A stretch of 64,000 bases of DNA from an uncultured Bacteroidota bacterium (GTDB lineage Bacteria > Bacteroidota > Bacteroidia > Flavobacteriales > Flavobacteriaceae). The stretch lies in assembly GCA_902598305.1 (NCBI GenBank), contig CACKBL010000001.1, positions 180,205 to 244,204 of the forward strand, written 5' to 3'. Below, one piece after another: positions 9,211-17,230 of this stretch; the stretch's first letter is position 1, and every line of letters starts with the position of its first letter. The notes under the pieces were generated by a model. It was not told the origin of the DNA. It was given only the letters and a program-made list of their open reading frames with translations, and ran no database searches. The translations under genes and the position numbers were made by a program.

Positions 9211-9369
9211 ATCTGCGCTAACTTAGGTTTTGTATAAACTCCTATATAAACAGGATTTAGGCTAACCTCTGGATCAAGGGTCTTTTCAAGAAAGCATGCT
9301 TTTACCAAACGGACTCACCCTTTATTAAAAATTTCGTTGAGTTTATCAAAAAAATAAACTAACGCAGAT
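9211..9369 (-). ncRNA. ssrS: 6S RNA candidate (6S-Flavo-like), downstream of zapA
   Basis: The 172-base gap between glpF and zapA folds, on the minus strand, into one long nested rod. A closing stem joins ATCTGCG to CGCAGAT (9363-9369 with 9211-9217), extended by TTAG with CTAA. Inside it ATAAACTC pairs with GAGTTTAT (9339-9346 with 9234-9241), then AAGGGT with ACCCTT (9317-9322 with 9276-9281), and a small AAAGCATGCTTT hairpin caps it. The stretch between the second and third stems is a large asymmetric bubble with a side hairpin (CCTGTTTATATAGG). That is the 6S architecture. A T-run follows the closing stem on the minus strand only. In my recollection, 6S genes sit next to zapA in Bacteroidota and other bacteria. 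The exact ends are inferred. Confidence 0.65.
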
Positions 9370-9381
9370 AATTAACGAAAT

Positions 9382-9681
9382 TTACAAAAAATTAGTAATA
9401 TGCTCTTGAATCAATTCGTTAATATTTGAAAGCTTTTTTAAATTTTCTTGATTTTGAACATCATCAAAATTATTCTTTTGAATTAGTTTAGTTGCATACT
9501 GCAATGAACACATAGCTAAAACATCTTGCTTATCCCTAACTGCATAGCTTTTCTCAAATTGTCTTATCATTTGATCAATTTTTTTTACAGATAATCTTAT
9601 TGCTTCTTCTTGTTCTGGTCGAATTGTTAAAGGATAAATTCTATCAGCAATTTTAACTTTTATTTTGATTTTATTTTCCAT
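9382..9681 (-). CDS. zapA: Cell division protein ZapA
   Basis: A 99-residue cytoplasmic protein that binds FtsZ and bundles its filaments at the division site. The N-terminal beta-rich head (KIKVKIADRIYPLTIRPEQEE) followed by a long helix (IRLSVKKIDQMIRQFEKSYAV, then QYATKLIQ) matches the ZapA fold and length. It is preceded three bases upstream by a gene for a short coiled-coil protein and followed by the 6S-like RNA on the same strand, so the three may be co-transcribed. Confidence 0.9.
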   Translation of the reverse strand: MENKIKIKVKIADRIYPLTIRPEQEEAIRLSVKKIDQMIRQFEKSYAVRDKQDVLAMCSLQYATKLIQKNNFDDVQNQENLKKLSNINELIQEHITNFL

Positions 9682-9684
9682 GAT

Positions 9685-9981
9685 TTAAAAAGAAGATTCT
9701 AGTTGATTTATACAGGTATCGATTTCTTTTATTAATATGTTAATCTTTTCCTTTGTATCTCCATTATTTTCATCACTTCCTAATAAAGAATTTGCAACCG
9801 ACAAGCTTTTGTTTTTTTGCTTTAACAAGCTTATCTCTTCACTAAAAATTAAATTACTGGATTCCAATTCCTTCAATTTTGATTGTAAAGATTGAATTAA
9901 TAGATAATTATCTTTTAGTTTGTTTAAAAGTAGAACTACATTTTTTTCGATTTCTTTAACCTGTTCTTCGGAATGATTCAT
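9685..9981 (-). CDS. Small coiled-coil protein upstream of zapA
   Basis: A 98-residue hydrophilic protein that is heptad-like for most of its length (LLLNKLKDNYLLIQSLQSKLKELES and on). It lacks a signal peptide, cysteines and any recognisable catalytic motif. Its position 3 bases before zapA on the same strand suggests a role with ZapA in Z-ring organisation, comparable in layout to the ZapB/ZapA partnership. That is inference from context and coiled-coil character only; I do not see sequence identity to ZapB that would justify the name. Confidence 0.75.
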   Translation of the reverse strand: MNHSEEQVKEIEKNVVLLLNKLKDNYLLIQSLQSKLKELESSNLIFSEEISLLKQKNKSLSVANSLLGSDENNGDTKEKINILIKEIDTCINQLESSF

Positions 9982-10039
9982 TTTTTATAAATCTAATTAA
10001 TAAAGTTAGCGAATTTCATTTTATACAATTAAAATCAAA

Positions 10040-10384
10040 TTAAGATAAAGAATTTAAAATTTGAAAAGCTTTTAAACCATCATTCAAAGGGACAAAAAAA
10101 TAATCATTATCATAACCAGAAATAACATTACATGCAATATTATTTGATGCCAGAATAGATGTAATTTTTGACGAAATACCAACGTCAGTCAATTTTGTTT
10201 TTGATAATAGCTTTATACACCTAGATTTAAAAGTATAATCTATTTTTAACTTAATAGCTTTATTTATCTCAATAATCGATGTATTATAATTTGACTCTTT
10301 GAAGGAAAGCAGTGAATGTTCGTTAAAGTCTAGAGATTTTGTAAAAACATATATTTCGGGAAACAAATAAAATTGAAAAATCAT
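10040..10384 (-). CDS. ACT-domain protein (DUF2241-like)
   Basis: The C-terminal half (SRCIKLLSKTKLTDVGISSKITSILASNNIACNVISGYDNDYFFVPLNDGLKAFQIL) has the pattern of the small stand-alone ACT proteins: a helix, IACNVISGY and a closing FVPLNDG strand. These are presumed to bind an amino acid and act in regulation; no ligand can be assigned. The track starts at 10420, but the internal ATG at 10384 (MIFQFYLFPE) removes an atypical leader and gives about 114 residues. It is divergent from the M23 peptidase gene and stands 58 bases upstream of the coiled-coil/zapA pair. Confidence 0.7.
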   Translation of the reverse strand: MIFQFYLFPEIYVFTKSLDFNEHSLLSFKESNYNTSIIEINKAIKLKIDYTFKSRCIKLLSKTKLTDVGISSKITSILASNNIACNVISGYDNDYFFVPLNDGLKAFQILNSLS

Positions 10385-10459
10385 ACGATGATTTAAATTA
10401 CTTAATTGAAAATATAACAATATAATTTAATAATTTAAATTTGAAGTATATTAGAATAT

Positions 10460-12157
10460 ATGAGATTGTTATATAGAATCATTTTAATAATCTTTATTTC
10501 TGTCAGTAACTTATTCTCTCAGGAAAAATTTAGTCCTGTTGAAATTCCAATTCTTTTGTCAGGAACTTTTGGGGAATTTAGAAAAACACATTTTCACACA
10601 GGTATTGATATAAAGACACAAGGGAAAGAAGGGCTCAGAGTAAGAGCAATAGATGATGGGGACTTAATAAGAGTTAAAGTTTCTACATCCGGTTATGGAA
10701 AGGTAGTCTACATTAGACATTACGATGGTACAACATCAGTATATGCTCACCTTAAAAAATTTTCACCAAGAATTCAGCAGATTATAAAAAGACTGCAATA
10801 CGAGAAAAAAAGATTTAAAATTGAAAAGTTCTTTAAAAAAGGAGAGTTTAAAATAAAAAAATCAGAAATAATTGGCTTTTCTGGAAATACAGGTAGTTCA
10901 AGTGGTCCGCATTTACATTTTGAGTTAAGAGATACTGAAAAGGAAAAACCATTAAATCCCTTAAAATATGGATATTTTGTTGCAGACACTTTAGCTCCCA
11001 GGATTCATAACTTATACTTATACAAATTTTTAAAAGAACGAATTTCTAATAAAATTAAAATAGAATTAATAAAAAATAAAAACTTATATACCTGTAATGA
11101 TACAATAAAAATTAATGGGACGTTTGGATTTGGTTATAGTGGATACGATAGGCAAAATTCTAGCTATAATAAAAATGGAATTTATAAAAGGGAATTAACT
11201 ATTAATGGAAAAAGATTCTATTCATATAAGTTTGATGATTTGATTTTTCCAGATGGAAAAAAAATTGATTTATTAATCGATTATGAAGCGTACAATATTG
11301 ATAAAATAAGAATTAAAAAACTGTACCAAACTATAGATTCAAAATTTAGTTTTCTTGAAAATAATGACAATCGTGGACTCTTTAAAGTTATTAAAGATTC
11401 TCTGTATAATATAAAAATAATTTTTGAAGACATTAATAAAAATAAAAGTATTGTTAGTTTAGTTGTAAAAGGAGCTGAAAATGTGAAAAGCTATAATTTT
11501 CCAGAAAACAAGATTGAGGATGAATTATATCACACTGATATGGAATATGAAAGAAAATTCAAAGATTTAAATTTAGTTATACCCAAAAATGCGTTTTATG
11601 AACCCACAAACTTAAATTTTAAGTACAAATTAGACACTCTAATAATTGAAAAGTTTACAAAAGCTCCGAAAAAAGGTCTCAATTTAGAGTTTTTTTTACC
11701 TAAAAATTTAGATTCAGTCTATTTAAGGCAAACATGTATTGGAAAATTAAATATTAATAAAAGAGGTAAAAGAAATAAAATTCAATACGTTTTTGGAAAC
11801 CAAAAAGACAATTTAATTTATGCAAAATCCATATCAGGAGGAAAATATTTTTTAACTAAAGACACTATATCTCCATCAATAAAACCTATAAATTTTAGAA
11901 ATGAAAAGTGGGTCACTAACCTCTCAACTCTAAGAATAAGAGTAGATGATGAATTTTCAGGTATAAAAAAGTACAAAGCTAGTATAAATGGAAAGTGGAT
12001 TTTAATGGAACACGAACCAAAAAGAAAACTTTTATTTTTTGAATTTGATGATGTAAAATTTAGTAAAACTGAACTTAAGCTAAACCTACATGTAGAAGAC
12101 ATGGTTGGAAATGTTAAAGAATTTGAAGCAACTATTTACAGAAAAAAAATTAAATAA
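10460..12157 (+). CDS. M23 family (LytM-type) metallopeptidase, secreted
   Basis: The 565-residue protein starts with a signal peptide (MRLLYRIILIIFISVSNLFSQ). The peptidase domain lies early, at about 25-170, with the zinc ligands HTGIDIK and the HLHF motif in GPHLHFELRD; this fold cleaves peptide cross-links of peptidoglycan, and both motifs are intact so it may be active. The remaining 390 residues are beta-rich with no known domain that I recognise, which is the usual form of this protein in Flavobacteriia. Probably periplasmic, acting in wall remodelling. Its last 8 bases overlap the end of the convergent cysteine desulfurase gene. Confidence 0.88.
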   Translation: MRLLYRIILIIFISVSNLFSQEKFSPVEIPILLSGTFGEFRKTHFHTGIDIKTQGKEGLRVRAIDDGDLIRVKVSTSGYGKVVYIRHYDGTTSVYAHLKKFSPRIQQIIKRLQYEKKRFKIEKFFKKGEFKIKKSEIIGFSGNTGSSSGPHLHFELRDTEKEKPLNPLKYGYFVADTLAPRIHNLYLYKFLKERISNKIKIELIKNKNLYTCNDTIKINGTFGFGYSGYDRQNSSYNKNGIYKRELTINGKRFYSYKFDDLIFPDGKKIDLLIDYEAYNIDKIRIKKLYQTIDSKFSFLENNDNRGLFKVIKDSLYNIKIIFEDINKNKSIVSLVVKGAENVKSYNFPENKIEDELYHTDMEYERKFKDLNLVIPKNAFYEPTNLNFKYKLDTLIIEKFTKAPKKGLNLEFFLPKNLDSVYLRQTCIGKLNINKRGKRNKIQYVFGNQKDNLIYAKSISGGKYFLTKDTISPSIKPINFRNEKWVTNLSTLRIRVDDEFSGIKKYKASINGKWILMEHEPKRKLLFFEFDDVKFSKTELKLNLHVEDMVGNVKEFEATIYRKKIK

Positions 12158-13286
12158 ATTCTCTAATTGTTTTAATTAGAAAGTCAATTTCGTCTTTGCT
12201 GTTAAACGAAGAAAAGGAAAACCGAAGAGAAGGTCTATTTTTTAGTTCATTTGGTACCACTAGGTCTAATACATGCGATCCTTTGGTACTTCCAGATTGA
12301 CATGCACTTCCCTTTGAACAAGCAATTCCCTTTAAATCTAATTGAAAATCTAAAAGATCTTTTTTTTCAGAACTTATAGGTAAGTTTACATTAATAAGAT
12401 TATATGCACTTTTTTCATCTTTGTCACAATTTCCATTAAAATGTGATTCTGGAATGAATTCATTTATTTTTGAGATTGCATAATTTTTTAAATTTCTTAT
12501 ATATTTACTTTCTTCTTCTAAATTTTCATATGCCAATTCAAGTGCCTTGGACATACCGACTATATTGTGCACAGATTCTGTTCCAGCTCGAAGACCTCTT
12601 TCTTGCGAGCCACCAAGAATAAAAGGATTTAAACCAGAATTTTTTCTCACAAATGAGAAACCAATACCTTTTGGGCCATGAAATTTATGGGCTGCAGCTG
12701 ACAAAAAATCAACCTTTAATTTAGTCAAATCAACTTCATAATGACCTATACTTTGAACTGCATCCGTGTGCAACAAGACTTCGCTAGATTGACATATTTT
12801 AGATATATATTCTAAATCAATCTTGTTACCAATTTCGTTATTAACATGCATTAGTGAAACTAATTTTTTGGAATTATCCAATGATAAAGCTTTCTCTAAA
12901 TCTTGGTATTTGAATTCTCCATTTTTGTCAACTGGAAGATAAACTATAGAAACATTCTTCTTTTCTAGATAGTCTAATGCGTGTAAGATTGCATGGTGTT
13001 CTATTTTAGTACTGATGATAGTTTTGATGTTTAAATCCTCTACTGCAGACCTTAACAACATATTATCAGATTCTGTTCCTCCAGATGTAAAAATAATCTC
13101 TTGTGGACTGACATTTAGTATAGATGAAATTATTTTTCTGGAATTTTCAATTAAATTTTTTGCTTTTCTTCCAAAAGAATGATTTGAAGAAGGGTTACCG
13201 TAAGTTTCTACCAATACCTCATTAATAGATTCTATAACCTCTTTTCTGAGGGGAGATGTAGCTGCATTGTCAAAATATATTGGCAT
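12150..13286 (-). CDS. Cysteine desulfurase (NifS/IscS-like, PLP-dependent)
   Basis: Removes sulfur from cysteine to form alanine and an enzyme persulfide used for Fe-S clusters and thio-modified tRNA. The N-terminus MPIYFDNAATSPLRKEV is typical; the PLP lysine sits in SAAAHKFHGPKG and the catalytic cysteine in ACSKGSACQSGS. I use the ATG at 13286, giving about 378 residues; the TTG of the track would overlap the ornithine aminotransferase gene by 14 bases. With this start the two genes are four bases apart on the same strand and probably co-transcribed. No iscU or sufE is next to it, so iscS as a symbol would be a guess. Confidence 0.92.
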   Translation of the reverse strand: MPIYFDNAATSPLRKEVIESINEVLVETYGNPSSNHSFGRKAKNLIENSRKIISSILNVSPQEIIFTSGGTESDNMLLRSAVEDLNIKTIISTKIEHHAILHALDYLEKKNVSIVYLPVDKNGEFKYQDLEKALSLDNSKKLVSLMHVNNEIGNKIDLEYISKICQSSEVLLHTDAVQSIGHYEVDLTKLKVDFLSAAAHKFHGPKGIGFSFVRKNSGLNPFILGGSQERGLRAGTESVHNIVGMSKALELAYENLEEESKYIRNLKNYAISKINEFIPESHFNGNCDKDEKSAYNLINVNLPISSEKKDLLDFQLDLKGIACSKGSACQSGSTKGSHVLDLVVPNELKNRPSLRFSFSSFNSKDEIDFLIKTIREFI

Positions 13287-13290
13287 ATTA

Positions 13291-14535
13291 CTATTTATTT
13301 TCAAATTTAACTAAAGTTGACTTTATAATTGTGATAGCTTTTGTAATTTGGTTTTTATTTATTACTAATGGAGGTGCAAACCTTATCACATTTTTATTTG
13401 TGGGTTTAGCTAGAATACCATTTTTCATCAAATCAATACAAATTTCCCAAGCTGAATTTTTCATGCCATTATCTTTTATAACCATACCATTTAATAATCC
13501 TTTGCCTCTAATTAATTTTACAATACTACTTTTTGAGATGTAATCATTTAAATTTTTTCTAAATATTTCACCTAATTCAAATGCATTTTCAGCTAGTTTT
13601 TCATTAATTATTACTTCTAAAGATTTTTTAGCTACTTTAGCAGAAAGTGGGTTTCCCCCAAAGGTTGAACCGTGCTCCCCAGGACGAATACATAACATTA
13701 CTTCATTATTAGCAAGAACGGCAGAAATTGGCATTATACCACCTGATAATGCTTTGCCTAGAACCAATATGTCTGGTTTTGCATCCTCATAATCGGTTGC
13801 TAATATTTTTCCTGTCCTCCCAAGACCGGTTTGTATCTCATCAGCAATGAATAAAACATTATACTTATTGCACAAAAACTTGACATTTGATAAGTATCCA
13901 TCAGATGGTACAACTACTCCTGCTTCACCTTGAATAGGTTCTAACATGAATGCAACACAATCTGGATTTTTTAATTTTGCCTCCAATAAATCTAAATTAT
14001 CATATGGAACAGTTTCAAAACCATGTAACAAAGGTCCAAAATTATTATATGCAACTGGATTTGTAGAACTAGAAATTGCGGCTATAGATCTGCCCCAAAA
14101 ATTATTTTTAGGAAAAATAATTTTAGCATTATTTTTTTTAACTCTTTTTTTTTCATATCCCCATTTTCTCGCAAGTTTTACCGCAGATTCTGCAGCTTCA
14201 ACGCCAGAATTCATTGGCAAAACTTTTTCGTATTTAAATAAAGTACAAATAAATTCTTCGAATTTTCCAAGAGTATCATTATAGAATGCTCTGGAGGTTA
14301 ATGTGAGTTTTGATGCCTGATTGAATAAGGCTTTCAATATTTCTGGGTGACAATGACCTTGATTTACAGATGAATATGCTGATAAAAAATCAAAATATTT
14401 TTTATCGTTCAAATCCCAAAGAAAGGGACCTAACCCTCTTTTTAAAACAACTGGAAGGGGATGGTAATTTTGAGCACCAAAAGTTTTTTCTAATTCAAAA
14501 TATTTGGCTTCAATTGGCGAATATAGATGATCCAA
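13291..14535 (-). CDS. rocD: Ornithine aminotransferase
   Basis: Class III PLP aminotransferase of 414 residues that converts ornithine and 2-oxoglutarate to glutamate semialdehyde and glutamate. The N-terminal FGAQNYHPLPVVL is characteristic of ornithine aminotransferases, followed by the cofactor motif MNSGVEAAESAVKLARKWGY, the aspartate in FIADEIQTGLGRTG and the PLP lysine in LVLGKALSGG. The only available start is TTG at 14535, because an in-frame stop lies a few codons upstream and no ATG occurs before residue 100. It is divergent from rlmD across about 100 bases and leads into the desulfurase gene. Confidence 0.93.
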   Translation of the reverse strand: MDHLYSPIEAKYFELEKTFGAQNYHPLPVVLKRGLGPFLWDLNDKKYFDFLSAYSSVNQGHCHPEILKALFNQASKLTLTSRAFYNDTLGKFEEFICTLFKYEKVLPMNSGVEAAESAVKLARKWGYEKKRVKKNNAKIIFPKNNFWGRSIAAISSSTNPVAYNNFGPLLHGFETVPYDNLDLLEAKLKNPDCVAFMLEPIQGEAGVVVPSDGYLSNVKFLCNKYNVLFIADEIQTGLGRTGKILATDYEDAKPDILVLGKALSGGIMPISAVLANNEVMLCIRPGEHGSTFGGNPLSAKVAKKSLEVIINEKLAENAFELGEIFRKNLNDYISKSSIVKLIRGKGLLNGMVIKDNGMKNSAWEICIDLMKNGILAKPTNKNVIRFAPPLVINKNQITKAITIIKSTLVKFENK

Positions 14536-14636
14536 ATCTGTGATTTAATGTGGTGATTTTCTAATTTACAAATATTTCATTTATAAAAAACTAACTTTAC
14601 AATTAAAGAAAAAGTCTAAAATTATATTTTATTTAT

Positions 14637-16049
14637 ATGACTAAGATAAGTTCAAATAAAATACTTGAAAAATGTGAGGTAATAGATATTGCTGATAAAG
14701 GGAAATCAGTTGCAAAATCTAAGTCAGGTGAAATAGTTTTTTTAGAAAATGCAGTTCCTGGAGATATTGTAGATGTTTTAATTAAAAGAAAAAGAAAGGG
14801 AAGCTTTATTGGAAAAATTTTAAAATTTAATTTAAAATCTCAAAAAAGAGTAAAACCTATTTGTGAGCATTTTGGGGTTTGTGGGGGTTGCAAATGGCAA
14901 AATATGAATTACAATTCACAACTTTTTTATAAGGAAAGAAGGGTTCATGAAAATTTATTTAGGATAGGAAAAATAAAACCTAAAAAAATATTACCAATTC
15001 TTGCAAGTAAAAAAATATATTATTACAGAAACAAAATGGAATATTCTTTTTCTAATACTCGGTGGCTTTCTGAATCAGAGATAAAATCCAAAAAAAAATT
15101 TAAGAGGGAAGCTTTAGGATTACACAAAAAGGGAAGATGGGATAAAATTGTGGATATAAAAAAATGTCACCTTCAAGAAGATATTTCAAATACCATTAGA
15201 AATAGAATTAAAAAATTTGCAATTGAAAACGAAATCGATTTTTTTGATCCATATGAAAATAAAGGATTGCTAAGAAATTTAACTATTAAAATTACCTCAA
15301 CTAAAAATATAATGGTTTTATTGCAGTTTGGATTTAAAAGTGATTTTATTTTCAAACTTTTAAATTTTTTAAAAAATAGTTTTGAAAACATTAATTCCAT
15401 ACTTTATGTAATTAATATGAAGCCAAATGACTCAATTTATGATCAAAAGGTAAATTTATTTTATGGTAAAGATTACATAACTGAGAAGATATGTGGATTA
15501 AGATTTAAAATTACTGCTAAAACTTTTTTTCAAACTAACTCAACACAAGCCGAAAATCTTTTTTATTTGGTAAAAAAGTTTTTAGAACCTAATAAAAATG
15601 ATATACTTTACGACCTATATTCTGGTATTGGGACTATAGGTCAAATTTTATCAAAGGATGTTAAGAAGGTTGTTGGAATAGATATAGTTGAAGATTCAAT
15701 CAATTTTGCAAATGAAAATTCCAAACTAAATAATCTTTCAAATACAAAATACTTTTCAGGAGATATGAAAGATATTTTTACAGAGGCATTTATTAAAGAA
15801 AATGGTAAACCATCTGTTACAATTGTAAATCCACCAAGAGAAGGAATTGATAAAAAAGTAATTGAAAAAATTATTGACACAAAACCAAAAAAAATTGTGT
15901 ACGTAAGTTGTAATAGTTCAACACTAGCCAGAGATTTGTTTATATTTCAAAAAACATATGAAATTTCAAAACTTCAAACAATAGATATGTTTCCCCACAC
16001 AAGTCATGTCGAAAATGTAGTGCTTTTAAAAAAATTGATTGATGTTTAA
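14637..16049 (+). CDS. rlmD: 23S rRNA (uracil-5-)-methyltransferase RlmD/RumA family
   Basis: SAM-dependent enzyme that makes 5-methyluridine in 23S rRNA. The 470-residue protein has an N-terminal TRAM domain (about 10-65), the four-cysteine Fe-S motif beginning CEHFGVCGGCKWQ near 80, the SAM-binding segment LYDLYSGIGTIGQ near 325 and the catalytic cysteine in VYVSCNSSTLARD near 425, so all key parts are intact. RlmD and RlmC/TrmA paralogues share this plan, so the exact target uridine is inferred. The DUF6452 gene begins inside its last 8 bases. Confidence 0.92.
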   Translation: MTKISSNKILEKCEVIDIADKGKSVAKSKSGEIVFLENAVPGDIVDVLIKRKRKGSFIGKILKFNLKSQKRVKPICEHFGVCGGCKWQNMNYNSQLFYKERRVHENLFRIGKIKPKKILPILASKKIYYYRNKMEYSFSNTRWLSESEIKSKKKFKREALGLHKKGRWDKIVDIKKCHLQEDISNTIRNRIKKFAIENEIDFFDPYENKGLLRNLTIKITSTKNIMVLLQFGFKSDFIFKLLNFLKNSFENINSILYVINMKPNDSIYDQKVNLFYGKDYITEKICGLRFKITAKTFFQTNSTQAENLFYLVKKFLEPNKNDILYDLYSGIGTIGQILSKDVKKVVGIDIVEDSINFANENSKLNNLSNTKYFSGDMKDIFTEAFIKENGKPSVTIVNPPREGIDKKVIEKIIDTKPKKIVYVSCNSSTLARDLFIFQKTYEISKLQTIDMFPHTSHVENVVLLKKLIDV

Positions 16050-16527
16050 AAAAATATTTTTTTGCTCTCTATTTATCATGTTTTTATTTAACTGTGAAAA
16101 AGATGATATATGTTTACAAGGAACTCCTGGAACACCAAGACTAATTATTAGATTTTTTGATTATAACGAAATAACGATACCTAAATCATTATCAAATGTT
16201 ACGATAAAAGCCCTAAGTAGAGATGAAGATTATACTGTTTTTTCAGGGGATTCTTTAGCGATTCCATTAAAATTAATTTCTAATTCCACTATCTACACCT
16301 TCACATATCTTAATGATTTGGGTGATCAAGAAAAGGTAGATACACTAAAATTTAACTACAAAAGGGAAGACTATTATATTAACAGAGCCTGCGGTTTTTT
16401 ATCTAATTTGATATTTACGACCCCAGCCGTTGAAATTATGAGTAAAGAAAGTCTATTCTTAGATTTTAACATTTTAAAGGATACTATAAAAAATGAAAAT
16501 CAAGCACATTTGGCTATTTATCACTAG
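16042..16527 (+). CDS. DUF6452 family lipoprotein
   Basis: A 161-residue protein with a lipoprotein signal (MFKKIFFCSLFIMFLFNC, lipid cysteine at 18) and a conserved-looking start of the mature part, CEKDDICLQGTPGTPRL. The rest is mostly beta. It matches the DUF6452 protein that sits after rlmD in Flavobacteriia; its function is not known. I use ATG 16042 rather than the preceding TTG. It overlaps rlmD by 8 bases at its start and the DUF6048 gene by 35 bases at its end, so the three are tightly coupled. Confidence 0.8.
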   Translation: MFKKIFFCSLFIMFLFNCEKDDICLQGTPGTPRLIIRFFDYNEITIPKSLSNVTIKALSRDEDYTVFSGDSLAIPLKLISNSTIYTFTYLNDLGDQEKVDTLKFNYKREDYYINRACGFLSNLIFTTPAVEIMSKESLFLDFNILKDTIKNENQAHLAIYH

Positions 16528-17230
16528 CATGCTATATGGGGTTAATCTAATCTGCCAAGATAGTTTGACAATTGAAAAGAATAAAGATCTCAAAGTTTTT
16601 TCACTCAGATTAGGTATTGATCTTTTTAAACCAATTAAAACCAATTTAGAGGAAAATTTTCAGGGGCTTGAAATCGTTGGAGACTTAAAAATAAATAGAA
16701 GAATTTTCATAGCAGCAGAATTAGGAAGTGAGAAAAAGACTCAACAAACTGAACAATTAAATTTTACGACTAATGGTTCATATGTCAAATTAGGTGTTGA
16801 TTACAATTTTTTTAATAACTGGAAAGGAATGGATAATTCCCTTTTTGTTGGTATTCGTATATCAAATAGTATTCATTCACATAAAGTAAATGAATATATT
16901 TTATATGAAAATTATAGTGCTGCAGACTTTAAAAACTCATATTTTGAGAGATCAGTAATTAATGAAGGTAATTTAATTGGAGAAAGAAAACAGCTAAATT
17001 CAAATTGGATCGAAGTACTATTTGGAACTAAAGTAGAGGTATTAAATAATTTTTACATAGGGGCAAGCATAAGGCTTCATAGGTTATTAAACAATTCGCA
17101 ACCTGAAAACTTTGGGAATTTATATGCACCTGGGTTTAATAAAATAGTTGATGATAATAGATTTGGAGCCAGTTTTAATTATACTTTAAATTATAAATTC
17201 CCTTTTTCATTTAAAAAAAACAAAAATTAA
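16493..17230 (+). CDS. DUF6048 family outer-membrane beta-barrel-like protein
   Basis: A 245-residue protein with a signal peptide (ending near YGVNLICQD) and alternating hydrophobic/polar strands through to an aromatic-rich C-terminus, consistent with a small outer-membrane beta-barrel. It is the usual third member of the rlmD-DUF6452-DUF6048 cluster. Function is unknown. Its start lies 35 bases inside the DUF6452 gene in another frame, and its stop overlaps by 4 bases the end of the convergent THUMP methyltransferase gene. Confidence 0.75.
   Translation: MKIKHIWLFITSMLYGVNLICQDSLTIEKNKDLKVFSLRLGIDLFKPIKTNLEENFQGLEIVGDLKINRRIFIAAELGSEKKTQQTEQLNFTTNGSYVKLGVDYNFFNNWKGMDNSLFVGIRISNSIHSHKVNEYILYENYSAADFKNSYFERSVINEGNLIGERKQLNSNWIEVLFGTKVEVLNNFYIGASIRLHRLLNNSQPENFGNLYAPGFNKIVDDNRFGASFNYTLNYKFPFSFKKNKN

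Noticed and set aside
14406-14417. CGTTCAAATCCC resembling a tRNA T-loop
   Set aside because: It lies inside rocD in a good coding frame and no acceptor or anticodon stem can be paired around it.
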